DNA of 64,000 bases from Candidatus Latescibacterota bacterium (GTDB lineage: Bacteria; Latescibacterota; UBA2968; UBA8231): the NCBI GenBank assembly GCA_020852055.1, contig JADZBP010000129.1:1-64000 (forward strand), read 5' to 3'. Both the position numbers and the translations under genes were made by a program. Of this stretch, positions 18,401-25,854 are shown in pieces. The notes beneath the pieces were generated by a model. That model saw nothing but the letters and a program-made list of their open reading frames with translations, had not been told where the DNA came from and searched no databases. Position 1 is the first letter of the stretch; every line of letters starts with the position of its first letter.

Positions 18401-18763
18401 GCTGACGCCGGCGCCGGGCTCGAGGGAATAAGCGACCGACCCGTCGGCCGGCAATTCCTCCACCACAAAGGACACCTCGGCCTTCCCGTCCGGAAGCGCC
18501 TGCACCTGCACCGGCACCGCCTGGCCCCCCGGTGGTCCGAGCAACCGGGCCGGCATCGGCACCTGCGCCGCCTCCACCTCATAATGCACCCATTCCCCGC
18601 GCCAGGTGTGGTGGAGTAGGTCCTTCAGATCGAAGCGCATCGTCGGCTCCTGGGCTGCTGCCCGGTGAAGGGGGAATTGCCCGCCGCCAAACGCCAGCAG
18701 CAGGGCCAGGGCGCGGCCCCACCGGCGCGGCCGGGGCCTGGGATAGGGCTCCAGTACCACCAT
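15404..18763 (-). CDS. large heparinase II/III-like (polysaccharide lyase-like) protein; start uncertain (18763 or 18640)
   Basis: 'PRLYVKEGELEMLRRRALDDPGWE', 'MAFRHGEGVEHYNYGDQGSFMLYAKGAPLVLHFGSQYAPLF' heparinase II/III-like C-terminal beta-sandwich motif. Confidence 0.65.
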   Translation of the reverse strand: MVVLEPYPRPRPRRWGRALALLLAFGGGQFPLHRAAAQEPTMRFDLKDLLHHTWRGEWVHYEVEAAQVPMPARLLGPPGGQAVPVQVQALPDGKAEVSFVVEELPADGSVAYSLEPGAGVSGSLAQVEGQNLVLDAGVVAVRLPAPGAERFAVPVVMGEVAAPLLAVRGAAGRWLGQGRLAGPVQVRARTTTLLADGPVYAEVRTEYELSAGRYAMTVRLVRGQPVVLVSEEFDTGAEAQEQAFFEFSLVAGFAPQRLAVQGLPRRPRPAEKESAAGKDWAIEYGVNRREVSVLGYATWWPETVRTATFHQGEGGQTLSFFPRRIGSWRNPMGSYVETRADGGLLLALPLFVHQDWLRDGLDPKSPYYTGRLEAGWPRTASRRQWAFFLSTEAEVFPAAGLSALAGQLVRHSDLPLDKVKDWALSWPGPAVRYPRLYVKEGELEMLRRRALDDPGWESSLKPTLSLPQHYVLQPDARLEEELLHGPQGALPALRKYAADILERWGYVDYWAPNNAQPMIELVRFDAAMSAPGATPAEQEEMQRLAAFVALVVADPDWHPVGSGLHLGTPNMPPRQEHHLAVASVVLPTHPEAAAWRARGQAEGQRILGDMVLASGAWRECPHYELDAAMYPLFQAAAPLKISGTADLFTDPRIKKTWEYLVDILTPPDPRFAAGGRALRVLPAFGNGSWEFMPLTGWLGALTRQTDPAFSARMMWAWREQGRADYYEMSRLVIDPSLPGEQPALHSVNYPGFGSVLRSGFPSADETWMAFRHGEGVEHYNYGDQGSFMLYAKGAPLVLHFGSQYAPLFQGAWYFNRACVNHRPVTAADPGVAVLERDPGDYALGTESFSETKGEGETDDYPMHNRAFVTLPAADYSRGEQLQRAQGIYGADHTVSLPPNTPIPRVDIPDQRWVRQVLLLKDADPAAPNYFLLRDDFLSESPLPGEWNIWTLAEAVDTSSSPARIKSRYGVELEVYMAEPVQAHWSTRQDTNRFLAHPSVPYLVDKEWLEVLTNLRAQQEAGKGFLAVLYPRKAGEARPSYETLAGGAGVKVQTPRGTDYAFLSAQPIVWEGDGLRFEGRAGALRHSGNQWEVVFAEPGNATIAGQRVEASGPLQQVVRP

Positions 18764-18815
18764 GCAAAGATCCTCCTGGTCAGAGATTGAGGGGGACGGA
18801 GGAGCATCCTGGCGC

Positions 18816-19715
18816 TCAACCACGCCTCGCCCCCAGCGCGGCCATGGCCGAGCCACTCACCACCATGCCCGCGCCTACCAGGCTGAGGGTGTTGAGGGAC
18901 TCGACAGCAAAGAGCTGCGGAAAAAACCGGGCCCAGGTCAGGGAGCCGGCCACGGTGATCAGCGGGGTCAGCGCCATCACCACACTGAAACGCGAGGCGG
19001 CCAGCCTCCCCAGGGTGGCGGCAAAACTCAGGTACGAGGCCAGGGTCATGAGGATACACAGCCCCAGCAACAACAGACCGGCGCCGTCGAAACCCACCAG
19101 TTCCCCCGGATGGCTGAGGGGCAGGAGCCCGAGGGAGCCGCCGGCGAAACAGACCATCAGCACGAAGTTGGCCGGCAGATCCCGCTGTAATTGTTTCTGG
19201 ATCAGCGCGTATACCGCCCACGAGGCAGCACAACCCACCGCCAGGGGCAGGCCCTGCGCCAGATCGCTGTCGCCGGAGCGCAACTCGCCGTACCGGTTGT
19301 TGAAGAAAAGCGCCAGACCCGCCAGCAGGAACAAAAAGCCGGCCCACTGCCGGACATTAAAACGCTCGCCGAAAACCAGCATGCCGCCGCCGAGCAGGAA
19401 CACCGGCGAGAGCTGGGTGAGCACCTGGGCGGCGCTGGGGGCCAGGTGATCGAGGGCCAGCAGGTAGAACACATAGTTGGCGGTCAGGGAGAGCATGCCG
19501 GCCAGCAGCCACCACCAGGTGCGCACAGGTACCTGCCGCCAGTCCACCCACCGCTTCCCGCCCCGCTGCATCAACGCCAGCGCGCCGGCCGTGACCGTCA
19601 ACCGGCACCAGGTCAGGGTATAGGGATCGAGGACCCCCAGCAGGTTCTTGAGCAGGATGGGCAGCGAGCCCCAGAGCAGGGCGGTGAGGCCGGCGAAGAG
19701 CAGGCCGGAGTTCAA
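18816..19715 (-). CDS. EamA/DMT family transporter (TTG start)
   Basis: About ten hydrophobic segments, 'LSPVFLLGGGMLVFGERFNVRQWAGFLFLLAGLALFF'; TTG start overlaps upstream TGA (TTGA). Confidence 0.85.
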   Translation of the reverse strand: MNSGLLFAGLTALLWGSLPILLKNLLGVLDPYTLTWCRLTVTAGALALMQRGGKRWVDWRQVPVRTWWWLLAGMLSLTANYVFYLLALDHLAPSAAQVLTQLSPVFLLGGGMLVFGERFNVRQWAGFLFLLAGLALFFNNRYGELRSGDSDLAQGLPLAVGCAASWAVYALIQKQLQRDLPANFVLMVCFAGGSLGLLPLSHPGELVGFDGAGLLLLGLCILMTLASYLSFAATLGRLAASRFSVVMALTPLITVAGSLTWARFFPQLFAVESLNTLSLVGAGMVVSGSAMAALGARRG

Positions 19716-20468
19716 CCGGCGCTCCGCAGCACGTCCTCGCTGAGCGCGGTGGGGCACCAGAACTTCTCGAGGTACTCCACCACCAGGCGGGTGCCCTCCT
19801 CGTGGCTGACGTAGGGGGGACGGGCCGGGTTGTACATGGCATCGGTCAGGTCGCGCAGCAGGGCCACCTGCACCCCCCATCGCACCATCTGTTTGATGGC
19901 AAAGCTGCGGTTGAGCACACACATATTGTGTATGCACCCCCAGGATCAGCAGCCGGCTGCGGCCCTGCCCGCGCAGGTAGCTGTAGACCTCCTGCCCCTG
20001 GTCCGAGATGCCGTCCTGGTCCTGATCGATATGGATGGCCGGGTGTTGCCGGCTCCACGCTTTGTGCCAGGTGGGCTCGCCGGTGTCGGTGCCGCCATCC
20101 GAGCCGTCCACTGGCAGAGGCGGGGCCTCGTGGGCGATGGGCTCGGGCGGCGTGAGGGGGGTGGCCGCCTGCACCCGCTGCCGGGCCGGGGTGCCCTCGT
20201 AGAAGGTCATGGTATCCGAAGGGGCGTGCAGGATGCGCACCCCCAGCTTGCGGGCGGCGCGCACCACCTGATCCATCCGCGGCAGCAGGGGTTCGAGGCG
20301 CTCGTTGGCCCCCCGGCTCCAGTGCCGGTCCCAGACGTCGCAGAGCAGCAGCGCGGTCTCATCCGCTGGCCACGCCTCCGGCTGCTCCACCACCTGCCAG
20401 ACCGTGCGCCCCCGCGCGTCCCGGGCCAGGGTCTGGCGGCGCAGTTGCAGGTTGAGCATCTCGCCCAT
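19712..20468 (-). pseudogene. isochorismatase-like cysteine hydrolase interrupted by a 1-nt frameshift
   Basis: N-part 'ETALLLCDVWDRHWSRGANERLEPLLPRMDQVVRAARKLG...LLILGVHT' in one frame; C-part 'MCVLNRSFAIKQMVRWGVQVALLRDLTDAMYN' in the adjacent frame. Confidence 0.75.
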
Positions 20469-20478
20469 CGCGGTCCCT

Positions 20479-21609
20479 CTATACTGGCGCCAGCAGGTTG
20501 CCCTGCAGGCTGAAGTAGTAGTCCCAATCGGCCGGGTGGCTCTGCCGGTCCGCCCCCCGGTCGATGAGCTGGCTGACCACATAATAGCGGCCATCCCCCA
20601 GGGGCACCATCGCCGGCTCGTCGGCCGGAATGGCCTGGGTGTGGTCGTCGAGCGGGGGCATCTCCAGCTCGCGCTGCCAGGTGCGGCCGCCGTCGCCGCT
20701 GCTGAACAACACGTTGAAGGTGCGCCGCTCCCGCTTGCGGTAGATCTCGAACCCCTTGTAGTTGCCCTCGCAGCCCACCACCAGCAAGAGCCGGCCGTCC
20801 TCCGCCTCCCACAGGTCGGGCATCTTGCCCTGCACCCCGGTGGACCACACCGGCGCCCAGGTACGCCCTTCGTCGGTGGAACAGGTCATGCCGAAGATCC
20901 GCCGCTGCGGGCCGGGCAGATCGCGGATGAGCGCCAGCCAGGTGCCGTCGCGCAGTTCGAGCAGGTTCATCTCCGAGGTCCAGCCCACGGGTACCGGCTC
21001 GAAGGGCCCCCAGGTCCACCCCTTGTCGCGCGACCGGAAAAAACCCGGTGAACCCTCGCTTTCCGTCGTCATCGAGAAATAGGTATAGGCCGGTAGCAAC
21101 AGTTCCCCGTTGTGCCGCTCGAGGAGCCGGCCAAAACGCATGATCCCCCCACCGGGTGGCGGACCACCCACCGCGATATTGGTCCAGGTCTGGCCGTGGT
21201 CCCCCGAGCGCAGGCAGTGGAGATGGCGGCGGTTGGCGCCCAGGTCGCCCAGCTCGTACATACCGATCACCCCGGCCTCGCCCCCCACCTCCGCTCCGGG
21301 GGGCTCCGCCTTCTTGGGCACCAGGCTGTAGAGGGCCGGCAGCAGCACGGTGCCGTCGCGCAGGGTCGCCATGCCCACACAGCAATTGATGGTGACCCGC
21401 GGGTCGGGCGAACGCCACAGGGTCTCCGGCCTGCTCCAGGTGCGCCCCTCGTCCGCCGAGCGCACCAGCTGCAATTCGCCCCCGCGCGGGAAGGGCTCCC
21501 AGCGGGTGGAGAAGGCACAGAGCAGCTCCCCCACCGCCGAACGGGTGAGGGCCGGCATGCTGGCCGGGGCAGCCGCCACCGGCACCCCGAACTCTACGCG
21601 GTAAGCCAC
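20479..21609 (-). CDS. sialidase/BNR-repeat family protein (probable GTG start)
   Basis: Repeated Asp-box-like 'SADEGRTWSR', 'SGDHGQTWTN', 'SRDKGWTWGP', 'STDEGRTWAP', 'SGDGGRTWQR'. Confidence 0.85.
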   Translation of the reverse strand: MAYRVEFGVPVAAAPASMPALTRSAVGELLCAFSTRWEPFPRGGELQLVRSADEGRTWSRPETLWRSPDPRVTINCCVGMATLRDGTVLLPALYSLVPKKAEPPGAEVGGEAGVIGMYELGDLGANRRHLHCLRSGDHGQTWTNIAVGGPPPGGGIMRFGRLLERHNGELLLPAYTYFSMTTESEGSPGFFRSRDKGWTWGPFEPVPVGWTSEMNLLELRDGTWLALIRDLPGPQRRIFGMTCSTDEGRTWAPVWSTGVQGKMPDLWEAEDGRLLLVVGCEGNYKGFEIYRKRERRTFNVLFSSGDGGRTWQRELEMPPLDDHTQAIPADEPAMVPLGDGRYYVVSQLIDRGADRQSHPADWDYYFSLQGNLLAPV

Positions 21610-21623
21610 CGGGATTCCCGGCC

Positions 21624-22511
21624 TCAGTTGCGCAGCCGAGCAGGCACACCCACCGGCTCGCCCTGGTGAAAAACCGCGGGAAAATGCGGGCCGGCCTCCG
21701 CCATGGGCGCCCCGTCGGCCAGGGTGACGAACTGTTTCATCGGGTGCTCGCCTTTGGCGTCGAAGCGGGCCTCGCCAGTCATGTAGTGGATGGCGATGGC
21801 GCGGCGCGGCCGCGGCGAACGGTTGGCGGGTGAACCGTGCCAGGTGAGGGAGTGGTGGAAGGAGACCTCCCCCTTGAGCACCGCCCAGGGCCGGGCCGCC
21901 ACCTGCTGGGTGGGTGCGTCCCTGGGCGGGGTATAGCCCTCCAAGCGCCCGAATTCCTCGCGCTGGGCCAGCTGGTGCTGGGTGCGCAGATAGTCCATCT
22001 GGTTGCCCCAGGTATGGCTGCCGGGCACCATCCACATACAGCCGTTCTCCTCGTCGGCATCGTCGAAGGGAATCCAGGCCGAGACCGGGGTCATGGGGCG
22101 GATGATGGGCCACAGCGGCGCGTCCTGGTGCCAGCGGGTGGTGCCGCCGTGGTTGGCGGGTTTGTACTGGATCTGGTCGTGCCAGACCTGCAGCTCCTGA
22201 TGGCCGGTGAGCTGGCTGATGCCTTTGACGATGGCCGGGTGGTAGATGAGCCGCTCGAAGGCCGGCGAGGCCTCCCAGATATTGACGATCTGCCAGACCG
22301 GATTGGGGCCTGGCTTGCCCTCGGTTCCCCCTCCGCTCAGGTCGCGGAAGAGCACCGGCGGGGTTTCCCCCGGCCCGAAGCCCTCCGGCCCCTTGGCCAT
22401 GATCGCCTCGAGGCTGTCCCGCAATTCGCCGACCTCGTCCTCGCTGAGCACCGGGCCTCCGTTGAGAAACCCCTGGTGGTGGAACTCTTCGATCTGTGCG
22501 GCCTTCAGCAT
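21624..22511 (-). CDS. phytanoyl-CoA dioxygenase (PhyH) family protein
   Basis: 'QIEEFHHQGFLNGGPVLSEDEVGELRDSLE', 'RWHQDAPLWPI', 'VPGSHTWGNQ', 'HHSLTWHGSPANRSPRPRRAIAIHY'. Confidence 0.9.
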   Translation of the reverse strand: MLKAAQIEEFHHQGFLNGGPVLSEDEVGELRDSLEAIMAKGPEGFGPGETPPVLFRDLSGGGTEGKPGPNPVWQIVNIWEASPAFERLIYHPAIVKGISQLTGHQELQVWHDQIQYKPANHGGTTRWHQDAPLWPIIRPMTPVSAWIPFDDADEENGCMWMVPGSHTWGNQMDYLRTQHQLAQREEFGRLEGYTPPRDAPTQQVAARPWAVLKGEVSFHHSLTWHGSPANRSPRPRRAIAIHYMTGEARFDAKGEHPMKQFVTLADGAPMAEAGPHFPAVFHQGEPVGVPARLRN

Positions 22512-22597
22512 GCTGCTCCTCCTGTGAGTGGGCTGGGGTTGATTGCCCAATTCTAACCATCTCGCCCGGCCCTGCCAAGGGGGCCGCCTGTGCCCCC

Positions 22598-23485
22598 TCA
22601 GCGCACGAACCACCGCAAGGGGCATCGCCACTCGGGCCGGCGGAAAGCCAGGGTGTACGGGTCGCAGATCATACCCTTCACCAGGCCGTCGGTGCGCACC
22701 AGCAGCCAGCCGTAGTCCCAGTTGCCGCTCTGGTACCGCAGCGGGATGGCCGGGGCCACCCGCACCAGAGGATGGGTGCCGGCGATGAAGAGCTGCTGGT
22801 CGGTGTAGTAATACCCGGAATGGGTCTGCACGAAGACCTCGTGGGGCGGCCCTTCGCCCAGGTCGGCGCCAAGCCCGCTCATCCCCACCTTGACCTCACT
22901 GCCACGGGCAAAGGCCCCGGCCAGGGCGGCCACCGAACCGGAAACCACCATGCCATCCGCGGCGGTGGCGCAGACCTCCTGCCATTCGTCGCGCACGAAG
23001 AAACGGAAGCGCCCGAAGTCGTAGATGAAGTTCTGGCTGGGGGCATTGGTCGTCCCGTCCCAATGGTCGAACTGGTGGTACCTGGGCATGTCCGCGCGCT
23101 CGGGCACCGGCGAGGCCCCGCGCGGCCCCTCGGCGGGCACCCCGTCCAGATGGAGCCGGGCGATAGCCTGGCTGCCGTCCTGGTTGTAGAGGAAGAGGGA
23201 CATCGAGGCCCGCGGTCCAAAGGCGTCGGGCAGGCCGATGGGCTGGCGCAGGGTCATGAAACCCGCCGCCCAGCGCTGATCCAACAGACAGGTGACGCGG
23301 AACTCGGCCACCTCCTCGATCAGTTCGGGACTGACCGAAGCTGTGTCGATGTGTTCGTTGTGCCGGAAGCAGGTGCCGATGCGCAGATCCGCCCCCCGCC
23401 CGATGGCCGCAGCCAGTGCCGCGGCGCTGCCGGCCACGGGCCGGCGCTGCTCGTCCAGTTCCAGAACACACTGCCATGTGACCAT
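22598..23485 (-). CDS. uncharacterised protein with internally duplicated beta-rich domain
   Basis: Long ORF in operonic context; two similar segments 'VAGSAAALAAAIGRGADLRIGT' and 'VSGSVAALAGAFARGSEVKVGM'. Confidence 0.7.
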   Translation of the reverse strand: MVTWQCVLELDEQRRPVAGSAAALAAAIGRGADLRIGTCFRHNEHIDTASVSPELIEEVAEFRVTCLLDQRWAAGFMTLRQPIGLPDAFGPRASMSLFLYNQDGSQAIARLHLDGVPAEGPRGASPVPERADMPRYHQFDHWDGTTNAPSQNFIYDFGRFRFFVRDEWQEVCATAADGMVVSGSVAALAGAFARGSEVKVGMSGLGADLGEGPPHEVFVQTHSGYYYTDQQLFIAGTHPLVRVAPAIPLRYQSGNWDYGWLLVRTDGLVKGMICDPYTLAFRRPEWRCPLRWFVR

Positions 23486-23497
23486 ACCAATCCCTCC

Positions 23498-24790
23498 TCA
23501 ATGGGGTTTGCGGCTCAGGCGCGCCCCCAGCCAGGCGCGCAGGGAAGGGGCGCCGGGATCGCGCAGGCCGGCAAAGGATACCAGGCTCAGGCCCACCAGG
23601 GCCAGGCTGCCGCCAAAAAAACACGGATAGGTGGGCAGGTGCCAGCCCTGCAGGAGATCCATGCCCCAGCCCGCCACCAGCGGGCTGGCCCCACTGGTGA
23701 GGCCGGACCAGGCGTAGAACACCGCCCAGTAGTCCACCCTTTTTTCCGGGGGCATCACCCCGGTAAAGAGGATGCGGTTGGCCCCCAGGCCCCAGCCGGC
23801 GCTCACCCCGGCGTACGCAGCCAGACCCAGCGCCCAGGCCTCGCTGCCGCGCGGCATCAACATCCAGCCCAGGGGCAAGAGGGCTGTGGCCGCCAGGCCC
23901 AGCAGCAGCACCGGTTTGCTGCCGAAGCGGTCTGCGGCCCAACCCCACAGGTAGTTGGAGACCAGGGTGCCCACCAGGGTGGCGTTGCCCAGCAGCACCA
24001 CGGTGCCGGCGTCGAGGCCGCCCTCCTCCTTGAGGTAGAGCGGCACAAAGGTGCCCCAGGCAGTGGTGGCCAGGGCAGCCAGCCCGGTGCCGGCCAGGTA
24101 GCGCCGGAAATTGCCGTCGCGCAGGGCCTCGGCCAAATGCTGGGCATGCACCCGCCCCCCCGGGGTTTGCGCCACCGGCCCGCCTCCGGGCACCGGCAGG
24201 GCGCAGAGCACCGAGGGGATGGCGACGACCAGGCCCACCCCCATCACCACCAGGTACTCGTCCAGGCCGGCCTGCCCGCCCAGCATGAACCCCGCCCAGG
24301 TGTTGGCCCCCAGCAGGCAGACCATGCCCACGGTGTTGGTGATGGCCTCGAACTTGCCCCGGACGTGGTTGGGCACCAGCTCCTGGTACCAGGGCCCGAT
24401 CCCGGTCTCGGCAATGGCCCGGCAGATGGCGTAGGCCAGCATGTTGGCGGCCACGAACCAGTAGGCCGCGTCGAGCCCGTACTGCCCCTTGACCCAGGGG
24501 GTGAGCAGCAGGAAGAGGGCGAAGAGCTTGCGGGTGCCGTAGAAGATCAGGAAGGTGCGTTTGAAGCCGAAACGGGCCACGGCCGGCGCCACGAAGAGGG
24601 AGAGCGGCGCCACCAGGTAGAGCACTGCGGTCAGGGCGCCGATGCGGCTCTTGGCCAGGCCCAGGGCCGCGAGGAAGAGTGGGAAAGGGGCGCCCAGCAG
24701 CAGGGCGTTGTACACCCGCGTCAGGGTGATGCGCGCGGTTTCCCAGGGCAGGCCCCGCAGCTTCTCGGCATCGGTGAGAGGGCGGCTCAA
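23498..24790 (-). CDS. MFS transporter (probable TTG start)
   Basis: About 12 hydrophobic segments; 'RFGFKRTFLIFYGTRKLF', 'NYLWGWAADRFGSKPVLLLGLAATAL' MFS loop motifs. Confidence 0.85.
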   Translation of the reverse strand: MSRPLTDAEKLRGLPWETARITLTRVYNALLLGAPFPLFLAALGLAKSRIGALTAVLYLVAPLSLFVAPAVARFGFKRTFLIFYGTRKLFALFLLLTPWVKGQYGLDAAYWFVAANMLAYAICRAIAETGIGPWYQELVPNHVRGKFEAITNTVGMVCLLGANTWAGFMLGGQAGLDEYLVVMGVGLVVAIPSVLCALPVPGGGPVAQTPGGRVHAQHLAEALRDGNFRRYLAGTGLAALATTAWGTFVPLYLKEEGGLDAGTVVLLGNATLVGTLVSNYLWGWAADRFGSKPVLLLGLAATALLPLGWMLMPRGSEAWALGLAAYAGVSAGWGLGANRILFTGVMPPEKRVDYWAVFYAWSGLTSGASPLVAGWGMDLLQGWHLPTYPCFFGGSLALVGLSLVSFAGLRDPGAPSLRAWLGARLSRKPH

Positions 24791-24797
24791 GATGCTA

Positions 24798-25847
24798 TCA
24801 GGCCGGCAGCACCTGGCGCAGCAGGCGCAGGTAGTTGCCGCCCAGGATGAGCGCCGCATCCGCCTCGCTGAACCCGGCCTGGAGCAACCCCTCGGTGAGA
24901 TAGGGCAGCACCGCCGTGTTGAAGTGGGTGCCGATGCCCACCCCCTGCACCCCCATCAGGTCCACCGCGTAGCGTATATAGGTGATGGTCTTCGCCAGTT
25001 GGTCCGCCGGCACCCCCGTATAGGGCTGCTCCCCGGCCGGCCGGCTGATGGGCGGCATGATGCCCAGCAGGCCGCCGCGGGCGGCCAGGGCCTTCATCAC
25101 CGCGTCCGTGGTGTTGCGCAGGGAGTCCTCGAGGGCGCGGGGATTGGAGTGGGAATCGATCACCGGTCTAGCCGAATTGTCGATGATGTCCAGAGCGCAG
25201 ACCTCATTGGTGTGGGCCAGGTCGATGAGGATACCGGCGCGGTTCATCTCCTCGATCAGGCGCAGGCCCAACGCGGTCATGCGCCCGCCCGAACGCACCT
25301 CGTCGCTGCCATCGTAGCCCAGTTCGCGGCCGCTCTGCCCCAGGGTGATCATGCGCAGGCCCAGGCGGGCGAACATGCGCAGCACCCCCGGACTGTCCCC
25401 GAACCAGTCGCTGCGGTTGGCCCCCATCAGCAGGGCCAGCTTGCCCTCCTCCCGCGCCCGGTCCAGATCCGCGGCCCGCCGCACCAGCAACACCTTGTCC
25501 GGGTGGGCCTCCACGTCGACGAGGAAGCGGTCCAGCACCGCCAGCACCAGTTGGGTGGGGTTCTTGATGATGCCGGAGAGAAACATCTGCTCGGGATCGG
25601 GCCGCCCTGCGCGGCGTTCGGGCTGGCTCTGCCACAGCGCGGCGAAGTTGTAGTCGTACTGGGCCGGCCCGCCCTTGCACATCACCACCGAGAGGCCCCA
25701 CTCCTTCAGTTTGACGAAGTCCCCCCGGCAGGAGGTGTCCTGGCGCTGGCCCAGGTCGATGTGGTCGAGCAGGAAGCGCGGATGGGTGAGATTGAGGCCC
25801 AGCAAGTCGCAGATGGGATGGGTGTGATGGAACTCGTCAGCCTTCAT
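24798..25847 (-). CDS. membrane dipeptidase-like (peptidase M19) protein
   Basis: 'HHTHPICDLLGLNL', 'GILIDLAHTNEVCALDII', 'RPVIDSHSNPRALEDSLRNTTDAVMKALAARGGLLGI', 'VGIGTHFN'. Confidence 0.85.
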   Translation of the reverse strand: MKADEFHHTHPICDLLGLNLTHPRFLLDHIDLGQRQDTSCRGDFVKLKEWGLSVVMCKGGPAQYDYNFAALWQSQPERRAGRPDPEQMFLSGIIKNPTQLVLAVLDRFLVDVEAHPDKVLLVRRAADLDRAREEGKLALLMGANRSDWFGDSPGVLRMFARLGLRMITLGQSGRELGYDGSDEVRSGGRMTALGLRLIEEMNRAGILIDLAHTNEVCALDIIDNSARPVIDSHSNPRALEDSLRNTTDAVMKALAARGGLLGIMPPISRPAGEQPYTGVPADQLAKTITYIRYAVDLMGVQGVGIGTHFNTAVLPYLTEGLLQAGFSEADAALILGGNYLRLLRQVLPA

Positions 25848-25854
25848 GTTTTCC

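Noticed and set aside
18816-20594. Single 592 aa ORF joining an isochorismatase-like and an EamA transporter domain
   Set aside because: The link region is out-of-frame sequence (HQTDGAMGGAGGPAARPDRCHVQPGPSPLRQPRGG...); explained by a frameshift in the hydrolase gene plus a separate TTG-started transporter
20479-22578. 699 aa ORF extending the sialidase-like protein upstream
   Set aside because: The first ~320 codons overlap the PhyH gene (21624-22511) in another frame; sialidase homology starts only near 21609
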